From contig BMTH01000005.1 of the NCBI GenBank assembly GCA_014649575.1, positions 186,001 to 250,000 on the forward strand: DNA of 64,000 bases, given 5' to 3'. Numbering within the stretch: position 1 is the first letter of the stretch; each line of letters opens with the position of its first letter. The notes under the pieces were generated by a model that worked only from the letters and a program-made list of their open reading frames with translations, was not told the DNA's origin and ran no database searches. The position numbers and the translations under genes are program-made. This document shows positions 18,218 to 25,891 of the stretch, in pieces. The stretch is from Streptomyces griseoincarnatus (GTDB taxonomy: Bacteria > Actinomycetota > Actinomycetes > Streptomycetales > Streptomycetaceae).

Positions 18218-18234
18218 ATACCCCTAGGGGGTAC
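18218..18234. promoter_or_regulatory. CsoR-type copper operator 1
   Basis: ATACCCCTAGGGGGTAC, a 17-bp near-perfect palindrome matching the ATACCCCnnnGGGGTAT pattern known for streptomycete CsoR. It lies 64 bp upstream of the His-rich secreted protein gene, in the divergent region shared with the copA relic. Confidence 0.8.
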
Positions 18235-18264
18235 TAAGTCAAGCCACCGAGCGGTTTACGGCGT

Positions 18265-18281
18265 ATACCCCACCGGGGTAC
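18265..18281. promoter_or_regulatory. CsoR-type copper operator 2
   Basis: ATACCCCACCGGGGTAC, same pattern as the first site and 47 bp from it centre to centre. It sits about 50-65 bp before the first recognisable codons of the copA relic, so it probably once controlled that gene. A weaker half-site ATACCCC follows at 18299. Confidence 0.8.
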
Positions 18282-18332
18282 ACCCGAGCCATGGGGAGAT
18301 ACCCCCCGTCCCGTATGCGAGAGGAGTCAGCA

Positions 18333-18661
18333 TCGAGTTCACGGTGGCCCGCTCGGACGGCGCCGGGAACCTCTGCCTGGAGGCGGCGGGCGTCACGACG
18401 TTCATCCTGGCCGGCCGTTACTTCGAGGCCCGCGCCAAGCGCAGGGCCGGCGCCGCCCTGCGCGCGCTGCTGGTGCTGGGCGCGAAGGACGTCACGGTCC
18501 TCCTCCCGGACGGCGGCGAGGAGACCGGCGATGGGCGCCGGCACGGACGCGGCGATCGAGGCGGGCGACCTCACGCATGATCGCGGGGGCGGCCATGGCG
18601 TTCTCCTCGGTCTTCGTGGCGGGGCAACTCCCTGCGGCTGCGGACGTTCCGGGCGGCCTGA
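18333..18661 (+). pseudogene. copA: Relic of copper-translocating P1B-type ATPase (copA)
   Basis: Three separate pieces of a CopA protein are readable in four frames. Piece 1 (18333 to ~18528) encodes [20 protein letters not shown] and then [20 protein letters not shown], the membrane-to-actuator region. Piece 2 (18531-18575) encodes [14 protein letters not shown], the segment after the hinge GDGxND motif. Piece 3 (18577-18661) encodes [16 protein letters not shown] and, after one extra C at 18625, NSLRLRTFRAA then TGA, the CopA C-terminus. The phosphorylation site DKTGT, CPC motif and most of the ~750-residue protein are gone. The reading is mine from family knowledge; the order and ending of the pieces make it very likely. 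Confidence 0.85.
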
Positions 18662-18746
18662 ACGGGGTACCGACGGGGCGGGCGGGCCCGCCGCGTGGAT
18701 CATGCGTACCGTGGGCACCTGGACGATGTCACCGCGGGAGAGACAG

Positions 18747-19373
18747 ATGAGCGAGCGAACCGGACCCGTACCACCCGCCGACGGACTGCGAAGGATCGCC
18801 TCCGAGGTGCTGAGCGACCTCAGAGCGGTGGACGGCGCGTTGTACGCGGCGGTCGCCGCGACCCCCACGCCGACGCTCGACCGGGCGCTGCGCAGACTCT
18901 CCCACGCGGCCGACCACTCCAAGATCTCGTTCGCCATCGCCGGCGCGCTGGCCCTGGCCGGCTCCCGCCCGCGCAGGGCGGCGCTCGCCGGGGTCGGCGC
19001 CATAGCGGTGGCGTCCGCCTCGGCCAACCTGCTCGGCAAGCGGCTGGTCCGCCGGGACCGTCCCGACCGGGAGGCGGCACGGGTGACGGTGGACCGGCAC
19101 GTGCCGATGCCGATGTCGGCGTCCTTCCCGTCCGGCCACACGGCGTCGGCGGTCGCCTTCGCCACGGCGGTGGGCACGGTGCTGCCCGCGGCGTCGGTGC
19201 CGCTGGGGGCGTTGGCGGGGGCGGTGGGCTACTCCCGCATCCATACGGGGGTGCACTACCCGGGGGACGTGGCGGCGGGAGCGGTGCTGGGGGTGGCGTC
19301 GGCGGCGACGGCCCTGGCGGTCACCTCGGCGCGCCTCCCGGCGTCGTACTCGCGAGGGCCGCGCCCGAAGTAG
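18747..19373 (+). CDS. PAP2 family phosphatase
   Basis: 208 residues with the three PAP2 motifs in order: KRLVRRDRP, then ASFPSGHTASA, then YSRIHTGVHYPGD, whose two histidines and arginine are catalytic. About four hydrophobic segments suggest membrane localisation; substrates in this family are phosphatidate or prenyl pyrophosphates such as undecaprenyl pyrophosphate. ATG 18747 with GGGAGAG was chosen; an ATG 15 codons earlier in frame lacks a ribosome site and the rest of the upstream open frame is copA relic. Confidence 0.9.
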   Translation: MSERTGPVPPADGLRRIASEVLSDLRAVDGALYAAVAATPTPTLDRALRRLSHAADHSKISFAIAGALALAGSRPRRAALAGVGAIAVASASANLLGKRLVRRDRPDREAARVTVDRHVPMPMSASFPSGHTASAVAFATAVGTVLPAASVPLGALAGAVGYSRIHTGVHYPGDVAAGAVLGVASAATALAVTSARLPASYSRGPRPK

Positions 19374-19708
19374 GCAGTACGGACGCCGGGGACGGAACCG
19401 GCTCCACTCCCGGCGCCAGACGCGTGCGGGCACGGTCGTCCTCGTAGCCGGAAGGAACGGCGCCGAGACCTGCCAAGGCCTGCATCGACGACCTTCCGAG
19501 CGCCGACCGCGCGGCCGTCGACGCGGGGGCCGGGCGGCCCGGACCACTGGCTCAGCTGGTCCGCATGGCGACGCCGCCACCAGGCGCGATCACAAGCCGG
19601 CCGCTGCCGGAGCAGCGTGACCGAGCACTTCAGCCGGCCTCATCGGTCGCTGGGAGTAGGTCCCGCGCCTCAGGCGCGCTTCGCGCCTGCTGGCTAGGGT
19701 CGGTCCGC
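19374..19708. other. Non-coding gap with a small hairpin
   Basis: About 335 bp without a convincing gene. It contains an 8-bp perfect hairpin (19671-19678 with 19682-19689) directly before the promoter of the next gene and a stretch (19485-19570) with weak coding-like composition that I cannot match to any family. Confidence 0.5.
19695..19700 (+). promoter_or_regulatory. -10 box of a probable leaderless promoter
   Basis: TAGGGT lies 8 nt before the ATG at 19709, and no ribosome site is present. Confidence 0.45.
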
Positions 19709-20170
19709 ATGGAGACCACGGGAATCGTTCGCCGCCGCACGGCGGAGCGTGTGCGCGACGCTCTGGGGCGGCTCGTCACCGAGCGGGATGTATGGGTGTC
19801 GACGGCTCATCCTGATCACGGGCCGCACCAGGTCCCACTCTGGTTCTTGTGGGATGGACGAGCAGTGTGGGTGTGCACCAGCGCCTCTTCCGTGACTGCG
19901 CGGAACGTCGGCAAGGAGCCGCGCGTGCGCCTGGCGCTGCCGGACACCTTCGACGTGGTGCTCCTCCAGGGGGAGGCGGACTGTTTCCCGGACCAGGAGG
20001 TGACCGGAGACGCGGCGGACGCCTTCGCCGACAAGTTCGGGTGGGACCCCCGCGAAGAAGCGGATGCCTTTCTGTACATACGCGTAACCCCGAGGACTGT
20101 CCGCGCTTGGCGCGGCGAGCCGGAACTGCGCGGCAGAGTCATCATGCGTGACGGAATGTGGCTGGAGTAG
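19709..20170 (+). CDS. PPOX-class F420/FMN-dependent oxidoreductase
   Basis: 153 residues, split-barrel fold: DVWVSTAHPDHGPHQVPLWFLWDG followed by TARNVGKEPRVRLALPD and a C-terminal RVTPRTVRAWRGEPELRGR that is typical of the actinobacterial F420-binding subfamily. It is a second, distantly related member besides the one at 11.3 kb. The ATG at 19709 has no Shine-Dalgarno sequence and fits leaderless expression. It stands alone. Confidence 0.85.
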   Translation: METTGIVRRRTAERVRDALGRLVTERDVWVSTAHPDHGPHQVPLWFLWDGRAVWVCTSASSVTARNVGKEPRVRLALPDTFDVVLLQGEADCFPDQEVTGDAADAFADKFGWDPREEADAFLYIRVTPRTVRAWRGEPELRGRVIMRDGMWLE

Positions 20171-20445
20171 CGCCTTCCCTCACCGAGGCGTCCCGGGACC
20201 GGCGGCCGCCGAGCTCCGCGCGCACGCACGTGGCGGGGCCGGTGCCCACCGCCGGTGTAGGCGTGGCCGCCCGCGGCGGGGAGGGGGTGGGCGCCCGCAG
20301 CGGCCGGCACGTCCGCGCCCTGGACCTCTCGAGACGCACTCTCGCGCCGGACCGAGGACGACCGCCCCCACCGCGGCCCCGCACCACCACCCCACCGGGG
20401 GCGCTACGCCCGCCCCCACCCCACCGCAACCCTGCGCCGCAGGCG

Positions 20446-21159
20446 TCACACCGGCAGCCCGTACTCGTCGCGCCACCCGCACATGCCCAGCCCGCCCCGC
20501 CGGCTCGGCTCGACGTCCCACACCCCCGCCCCCTCGAGATACCTGACGTCCCCCACCCCCAACGCCTCCAGCCGCTCCCCCGTGCGCCGCACCGCAGCCA
20601 CCGCCCCCGCCTCCCACAACTCCCGCCACTTCGGCACCCGGTCCCGTACCAACCCCGCCGCCGCCCGCAGGAACTCCCGGTAGGGCTCCACGTCTCCCGC
20701 CCTCAACGCCTCCCTCAGCCCGAGATACCCCTCCACCGCGAGATCCCTCCGCCGCCGCGCAGCAGTCTCGTCCCCCACGTCCGCCGCCTCCGCGTACCGC
20801 GCCACGTCCCCCAGCACCTCCGCCGGGAACGTGAACACCGCGTCCCCCGCCTCCGGCAACCCGCTGTTCTCCATCAGGACCGTCACCCGCAACGCACCAC
20901 CGTCACCACCCTCCCCCCGCACCATCCGATGCACGGTCCCCGGCGCGAACCACGTAACGGCCCCCTCCCGCAACTGGACCTCCCGATACCCACCCTCCAC
21001 ACTCAACGTCTGCACGGCCCCCGACCCCGCGGTGACGACGTACGCCTCCGTACACGCCAGATGCACATGCGGACTCCCCCCGCACACCCCGTCCGCGGCC
21101 TCCCACTCGTACGCCCGCAGATGCGAAAGCCCCACCGCCCCCGGCAACGGCAACGGCAT
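20446..21159 (-). CDS. Cupin domain protein
   Basis: About 237 residues. The N-terminal half is a cupin (PHVHLACTEAYVVTAGSGAVQT and later WFAPGTVHRMV hold the His/Glu metal ligands); the C-terminal half is helical and unassigned. The ATG at 21159 shares its A with the TGA stop of the DUF6807 gene (TGATG), so translation is coupled; two GTG codons just upstream are alternative starts. Third gene of a Gfo/Idh - DUF6807 - cupin operon, probably acting on a sugar or its derivative. Confidence 0.85.
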   Translation of the reverse strand: MPLPLPGAVGLSHLRAYEWEAADGVCGGSPHVHLACTEAYVVTAGSGAVQTLSVEGGYREVQLREGAVTWFAPGTVHRMVRGEGGDGGALRVTVLMENSGLPEAGDAVFTFPAEVLGDVARYAEAADVGDETAARRRRDLAVEGYLGLREALRAGDVEPYREFLRAAAGLVRDRVPKWRELWEAGAVAAVRRTGERLEALGVGDVRYLEGAGVWDVEPSRRGGLGMCGWRDEYGLPV

Positions 21160-22088
21160 CACCACTCCACCCCCGCCAAGAACTCCTCCACCCGCTCACT
21201 CCCCCACGCGCCGTCCGCGACCACCACCCGGTACCGGTACCCGAACGACTCCCCCGCCGGCAGCCCGAACTCCTCGAAGAACGCCCACGAGAACGCCACC
21301 GACGGAATCGGCTCCGACCGCACGAACCAGTGCGACGGATGCACGGCCCGCCCCGGATCCAGATTCTCCGGCGCATGCGCGAACACCACCGTCGACGCCC
21401 CGTCGACGCCGTCCCGCTCGGCCGTGAACCCCAGCCACGGGCCCCGCGTCCCCATGAACCGCTCCCCGGGACCACCCTCCTCCCTCCCCGGCGCGAACAC
21501 CGTCCCTCCGGTGAAGTCCCGCGGCCCCCGCCACTGCAGCCCCGTGTACCCGGCCATCTCCCGCCCGGCCGTGGTCGGCGACCCGAACCTCAACTCCTCG
21601 CCCCGCACGTTGGTCAGCCGTATCGACCAGTCCAGCACCCAGGCGCCCCGCACCACGTCCACGGAGTGAACGCTCAACCCCCGTTCCTCGCGCGCCCATG
21701 CGTCGCCCCCGTTCTCCACCCAGGTGAGCTCCTCCACGCACGCGAACCGCTCCTCGTCCACCTCGAACGACGAGAACCCGTCGTGCCGCATTCGTCCGAT
21801 CCGCTCCGGCAACGGCAGGTAACCCCGCCCGTGCACATACGAGTTGCCGCCCCAGAAGTTCTGCCCGGACACATGGCTGGCCGTCATCTGCAGCCCTTTG
21901 TGCCACCGGTGGTCGTTCGGCCGGTACCCGGTCACCACCCTCCCGCCGAGTGTCCGCACCGGGTGCGCGTACGGTTTGCGCGACTCGAACTCCACAGGGT
22001 CGGGCCGGTACACGTACCGCAGAATCTCGACGTCCCCCACGCTCACGCCCACGGCGTCCCCGTGCGCGTGCACCACCCGGAGCGTCAT
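21159..22088 (-). CDS. DUF6807 (PmoA-like) family protein
   Basis: 309 residues. The stretches HRWHKGLQMTASHVSGQNFW and GRMRHDGFSSFEVDEERFAC are characteristic of the DUF6807/PmoA group found next to sugar oxidoreductases; function not established. The start ATG 22088 overlaps the stop of the Gfo/Idh gene by 4 bp, showing translational coupling. No signal peptide is visible, so it acts in the cytoplasm with its neighbours. Confidence 0.85.
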   Translation of the reverse strand: MTLRVVHAHGDAVGVSVGDVEILRYVYRPDPVEFESRKPYAHPVRTLGGRVVTGYRPNDHRWHKGLQMTASHVSGQNFWGGNSYVHGRGYLPLPERIGRMRHDGFSSFEVDEERFACVEELTWVENGGDAWAREERGLSVHSVDVVRGAWVLDWSIRLTNVRGEELRFGSPTTAGREMAGYTGLQWRGPRDFTGGTVFAPGREEGGPGERFMGTRGPWLGFTAERDGVDGASTVVFAHAPENLDPGRAVHPSHWFVRSEPIPSVAFSWAFFEEFGLPAGESFGYRYRVVVADGAWGSERVEEFLAGVEW

Positions 22089-23203
22089 GCCCGCCCCTTC
22101 CCAGTCCACGTCGTCCCGGACCCCCCGTGCATGGCCGCGTAGAACGAATCGCCCGGACCGATCTCCCCGGCCCGGACCGCCCGCCCCGTGAACGCCGCCT
22201 TGTACAACGCGGCAGCGAACTCCAGCGTGTTCCGCGCCTCCCGCCCGCTCCCCGGCGGCCGCACCCCGGCGTCCCACGCGTCCAGCACGAACCCCAACTG
22301 CGCGGTGTGCGAACTGGGCACGTCCTCCCCCGCCTCACGCCACGCGGCCACCCGCTCCTCCGCCACATGAGGCGCGGGCGTGTACACCCAGTCGTCGTTC
22401 ACGTGCCCGTACAGATGCGTCACTTCGACGGTCGCGTCCGCGCAGTCCACCCGCACCCGGCTCACCTCGTGGGGCGACAGCACACTGTTGACGACAGTCG
22501 CCAACGCGCCGTTCCCGAACCGCACCAACGCCGTCGACACGTCCTCGCTCTCCGTGTCGTGCACCAGCCGCGCCGCCATCGCCTGCACCTCCTCCCACTC
22601 CCCGAGCAGGTGCAGCAGCAGGTCGTACTGGTGGATCCCGTGCCCCATCGTCGGCCCGCCGCCTTCGGTGGCCCACCGTCCGCGCCAGGGCACGGAGTAG
22701 TACCCGGCGTCCCGGTGCCAGGTGGTCTGGCAGTGGGCGACCAGCGGCGCGCCCAGCTCCCCGCCCCGGATCAACTTCCGGGCGCGCACGGCGCCACTGC
22801 CGTACCGGTGCTGGAAGACCACCGTGGCACAGGCCCCGGACGCGGCCTCCGCCGCCGCGATCTCGTCGTACTCGGCGAGCGACAGACACAGCGGCTTCTC
22901 GCACAGCACCCAGGCCCCCGCCTTCAGCGCGGCGACGGTCTGCTCGCGGTGCAGCGACGGCGGCGTGCCGATGAGCACCAGGTCGGGCCGCGCGGCGTCG
23001 AGCATCGCCTCCGTCGAGGAGAAACCCGCCACTCCCTCCCCGGCCTCCGCGCGGAAGGCGTCCAGCCGGCCGGGGTCCACGTCGACCGCGGCGACGAGTT
23101 CGACACGGTCGGCGTGCGCCCGCAGCGCGGGCAGATGCCCGCCGCCGACGATGGCGCCGGTGCCGACGACAGCCGCACGACGGCGGCCGGAGGACGAGAT
23201 CAC
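22085..23203 (-). CDS. Gfo/Idh/MocA family oxidoreductase
   Basis: 372 residues. NAD(P)-binding Rossmann motif AAVVGTGAIVGGGHLPAL at the N-terminus and the family signature LCEKPLCLS with the catalytic-region lysine. These enzymes oxidise or epimerise sugars, inositols and sugar acids. GTG 23203 with GAGGAG 8 nt upstream is preferred over TTG 23224. First gene of a three-gene coupled operon, preceded by an AAGCGCTT palindrome that may be its operator. Confidence 0.92.
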   Translation of the reverse strand: MISSSGRRRAAVVGTGAIVGGGHLPALRAHADRVELVAAVDVDPGRLDAFRAEAGEGVAGFSSTEAMLDAARPDLVLIGTPPSLHREQTVAALKAGAWVLCEKPLCLSLAEYDEIAAAEAASGACATVVFQHRYGSGAVRARKLIRGGELGAPLVAHCQTTWHRDAGYYSVPWRGRWATEGGGPTMGHGIHQYDLLLHLLGEWEEVQAMAARLVHDTESEDVSTALVRFGNGALATVVNSVLSPHEVSRVRVDCADATVEVTHLYGHVNDDWVYTPAPHVAEERVAAWREAGEDVPSSHTAQLGFVLDAWDAGVRPPGSGREARNTLEFAAALYKAAFTGRAVRAGEIGPGDSFYAAMHGGSGTTWTGKGRA

Positions 23204-23283
23204 GCGGCGCTCCTCGGAGAGCAACAGGCCATTCGGTCAGCGGGGCAACCGCAGAGAGCAAGACGCAGACGCATTGGAGCAGT

Positions 23284-23291
23284 AAGCGCTT
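23284..23291. promoter_or_regulatory. LacI-type operator candidate
   Basis: AAGCGCTT in the context GTAAGCGCTTTCC, the CG-centred core seen in many LacI-family operators. It lies 81 bp upstream of the Gfo/Idh start. No LacI gene is adjacent. Confidence 0.4.
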
Positions 23292-23310
23292 TCCCCACGC
23301 GCTCCCGACC

Positions 23311-24111
23311 CTAGGCCCGCCCTCCCCCGGAGACAACCCCTCGTCCCGCCCCCACGGACCGGTACCGCCGCTCGGGCCGCCCGGTCGCCCCGTACCGCAG
23401 CGACACCTCGGCCGCCCCCACGGCGTGGAAGTACTCCAGATACCGCCGCGCACTGACCCGCGAGACACCGGTCAGCCGCGCGCACTCGCTCGCCGACAGG
23501 CTGCCCTCCGCCTCGCGCAGCGTCCGCTCCACCAGCCCGGCGGTCTCCGCACTCATGCCCTTGGGCAGCCGGCGCAGCCCGGACGGCACGGTCGGCACGG
23601 ACATCGCCGCCCCCGCCAGCACCCGGTCGACGTCCGCCTGCCCGCGCACCACGGTGTCCCGCAGCATCCCGCGCTGCGCCGCGTACCGCTCCAGCCTCCC
23701 CCGCAGGTCCTCGAAGTCGAAGGGCTTGAGCAGATAGTCGACGACACCGTGCCGCACGGCGCCGCGCACCGCGTCCGCCTCGCGCGCGGCGCTGACGACC
23801 ATGACGTCGCAGTCGTGCCCCGCGGTGCGCAGCCGGGGGATGACATCGAGGCCGAACACGTCGGGCAGATACAGGTCGAGCAGCACGAGATCGGGACGGA
23901 GCGCGTCGACGGCGCTCAAGGCCTGCTCACCGCTGCCCGCGACCCCGACCACCCGGAAGGGGTCGACGCGTTCGACGTACGCCCGGTGCACCCGCGCCAC
24001 CCGGAAGTCGTCGTCCACCACCAGCACCCCGATGGTCCCGCCGACCCCTCCGGCCTCGCCCGTGCCGCCGACCCCGCTCACATCCTCCTCGCCCCACATG
24101 CGCCCCATCAT
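23311..24111 (-). CDS. CitB/DcuR-family response regulator (orphan)
   Basis: About 266 residues. The receiver domain begins GVLVVDDDFRVARVHRAY with phospho-acceptor Asp79 in LVLLDLYLPD and Lys in YLLKPFDFEDL. The C-terminal HTH (TLREAEGSLSASECARLTGV then SRVSARRYLEY) is of the CitB/DctR type, which regulates dicarboxylate and citrate uptake. It is divergent from tctCBA, its likely target. No sensor kinase gene adjoins on either side, which is unusual for this family. The start is uncertain: ATG 24111, ATG 24096 or GTG 24078 are possible. Confidence 0.88.
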   Translation of the reverse strand: MMGRMWGEEDVSGVGGTGEAGGVGGTIGVLVVDDDFRVARVHRAYVERVDPFRVVGVAGSGEQALSAVDALRPDLVLLDLYLPDVFGLDVIPRLRTAGHDCDVMVVSAAREADAVRGAVRHGVVDYLLKPFDFEDLRGRLERYAAQRGMLRDTVVRGQADVDRVLAGAAMSVPTVPSGLRRLPKGMSAETAGLVERTLREAEGSLSASECARLTGVSRVSARRYLEYFHAVGAAEVSLRYGATGRPERRYRSVGAGRGVVSGGGRA

Positions 24112-24248
24112 CACCCCGTCCCCCGTCCCCGCACAGCGCCCTGCGCCGGACCTGCACCGGGAGCAACCGCCCCGCTGACACAACGACCACAACCTCCATT
24201 GCTTCCGTAACCGCGACAGCCCGCCCCCCGCCCCGGCACCATGTGGCC

Positions 24249-24279
24249 CGCGTCACCCGTCCTCCCCACGGGTGACGCG
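24249..24279. promoter_or_regulatory. 12-bp inverted repeat between response regulator and tctCBA
   Basis: CGCGTCACCCGT (24249-24260) and ACGGGTGACGCG (24268-24279) with a 7-nt spacer, perfect arms. It lies about 70 bp before tctC and 138 bp before the regulator start, so an operator for the response regulator is plausible; a leader hairpin is the alternative. Confidence 0.5.
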
Positions 24280-24349
24280 CCTCGGAACAACTCACCGGAA
24301 CCACACATCCCGCACCCCCGCACAACCCGACCGACAGGTGGTGGCACCC

Positions 24350-25333
24350 GTGCGCCTGCGCACACCCCTCGCCCTGCTCGGCGCCGCTCTACTCGTCCTC
24401 GTGGGCCCCCCGCTGCTCACGACCGGCAGCGGCGCCGAGACCGGCACCCACATCCCGGGCCTGCGCCTCATGGTCCCCAACACGCCGGGCGGCGGCTACG
24501 ACATCACCGCCCGCACGGCCGCGAAGAACGCCGAGGACGCCGGACTCACCCGCTCCGTCGAGGTGTTCAACCTGCCCGGCGCCGGCGGCACGGTCGGCCT
24601 CACCCGCCTGGTGAACGAGCGCGGCAACGGCAAACTGGCGATGTCGATGGGGCTCGGCGTCGTCGGCGCCGTCCGCTCCAACCACGCGCCGCGCACCCTC
24701 GCCGACACCACGCCCATCGCCCGGCTCACCGAGGAGCAGGACGTGGTGGTGGTCGCCAAGGACTCCCCGTACCGGACGATCGGCGAGCTGATCGACGCGT
24801 GGAAGGCAGCCCCCGGCCGGCTCCCCGTCGGCGGCGGCTCCTCCCCCGGCGGCCCCGACCACCTCGCGCCGATGCTGATGGCGCAGGCCGCCGGGATCGC
24901 CCCGAAGGACGTCAACTACATCCCGTTCGACGGCGGCGGCGAACTGCTCGCCTCGATCCTCGGCAGCAAGGTCGCCTTCGGCGTCTCCGGGGTCGGCGAG
25001 TACCGCGACCAGATCGAGGCGGGCGAACTGCGACTGCTGGCGGTGACCGGCCCCGAGCGCGTGCCGGGCCTCGACGCGCCCACGCTCAAGGAGTCCGGCT
25101 ACGACGTGGAGTTCACGAACTGGCGGGGTGTCGTCGCCCCGCCCGGCATCACCGACGCCGAACGCGGCAGGCTCGTCCGGCTGGTGGAGGCGCTGCACGA
25201 CTCGAAGGAGTGGCGGGAGTCCATGAAACGCAACGGCTGGGACGACGCGTTCCTGACCGGCGACGAGTTCGGCGCGTTCCTGGCCGCCGAGGACGAGCGC
25301 GTGGTGTCGGTACTGAAGGAGCTCGGCCTGTGA
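24350..25333 (+). CDS. tctC: Tripartite tricarboxylate transporter substrate-binding protein TctC
   Basis: 327 residues with signal peptide (MRLRTPLALLGAALLVLVGP). The mature protein shows the Bug/TctC pattern: MVPNTPGGGYDITARTA, GGSSPGGPDHLAPMLMAQAAGI and IPFDGGGELLASILG, the loops that clamp the carboxylates. It binds citrate or a related tricarboxylate outside the membrane and hands it to TctAB. GTG 24350 is chosen for the signal peptide and an AGGTGG ribosome site 8 nt upstream. Its stop overlaps tctB by 4 bp (GTGA). Confidence 0.92.
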   Translation: MRLRTPLALLGAALLVLVGPPLLTTGSGAETGTHIPGLRLMVPNTPGGGYDITARTAAKNAEDAGLTRSVEVFNLPGAGGTVGLTRLVNERGNGKLAMSMGLGVVGAVRSNHAPRTLADTTPIARLTEEQDVVVVAKDSPYRTIGELIDAWKAAPGRLPVGGGSSPGGPDHLAPMLMAQAAGIAPKDVNYIPFDGGGELLASILGSKVAFGVSGVGEYRDQIEAGELRLLAVTGPERVPGLDAPTLKESGYDVEFTNWRGVVAPPGITDAERGRLVRLVEALHDSKEWRESMKRNGWDDAFLTGDEFGAFLAAEDERVVSVLKELGL

Positions 25334-25890
25334 CCACTCCCTCCACCCCGGCGCCCGAGCAGACCGGTCCGGTGCCGCCGGCCACCCCCCGCACCGCCCG
25401 CTCCTGGCTCCGCGACCACTCCGAACTGGGCGTCGGCGCCCTCCTCCTCGCCCTCGGCGTGCTCGTCCTCACCGACGCCCTCACGATGGACGTCGACATC
25501 ACCCAGCGCGGCCCGGTCGGGCCGAAGACCGTGCCCGTCGTGGTCGGCATCGGTCTGCTGCTCGTCGCCACCCTCCTCGCCGTCGACGTGCTCCGCGGCG
25601 GCCGGGGCCAGGCGGAGGCCGGGGAGGACGTCGACCTCGGCGAACCGGCCGACTGGCGCACGGTCCTGCTGCTGTCCGGCGTGTTCCTCGGCTCCGCCGT
25701 CCTCATCGAGCCGCTCGGCTTTCCCGCCGCGGGCGCCCTGCTGTTCTGGGGTGCCGCGTACACGCTCGGCAGCCGCCGGGTGGACCGTGACCCGCTGATC
25801 GCCGCGGTGCTCTCGCTGGCCGCCTACGCCCTGTTCGACAAGCTGCTCGGAGTGCCGCTGCCCGGCGGTCCGCTGATGGGAGTGCTGTGA
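25330..25890 (+). CDS. tctB: Tripartite tricarboxylate transporter small membrane subunit TctB
   Basis: 186 residues with four predicted membrane spans ([50 protein letters not shown] and the C-terminal helix pair) and a hydrophilic loop 100-112, as in TctB. GTG 25330 overlaps the tctC stop by 4 bp; the stop is 1 bp before the tctA ATG. It is the small, poorly conserved subunit of the secondary uptake system. Confidence 0.88.
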   Translation: MTTPSTPAPEQTGPVPPATPRTARSWLRDHSELGVGALLLALGVLVLTDALTMDVDITQRGPVGPKTVPVVVGIGLLLVATLLAVDVLRGGRGQAEAGEDVDLGEPADWRTVLLLSGVFLGSAVLIEPLGFPAAGALLFWGAAYTLGSRRVDRDPLIAAVLSLAAYALFDKLLGVPLPGGPLMGVL

Positions 25891-25891
25891 C

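Noticed and set aside
19485..19570. Possible small gene or remnant upstream of the PPOX gene
   Set aside because: Short, no start signal and no recognisable motif.
20171..20445. Possible small genes downstream of the cupin gene
   Set aside because: Frames give only Pro/Arg/Gly-rich sequence without a ribosome site; nothing supportable.
20158..21669. Long plus-strand frame over the cupin and DUF6807 region
   Set aside because: Antisense to two coupled genes with convincing domains; its translation is Pro/Arg/His-rich.
23284..23291. Assigning the LacI regulator at 44.5 kb to the AAGCGCTT site
   Set aside because: Its own promoter carries a different palindrome (GACAACGTTGTC), so there is no support for the link.
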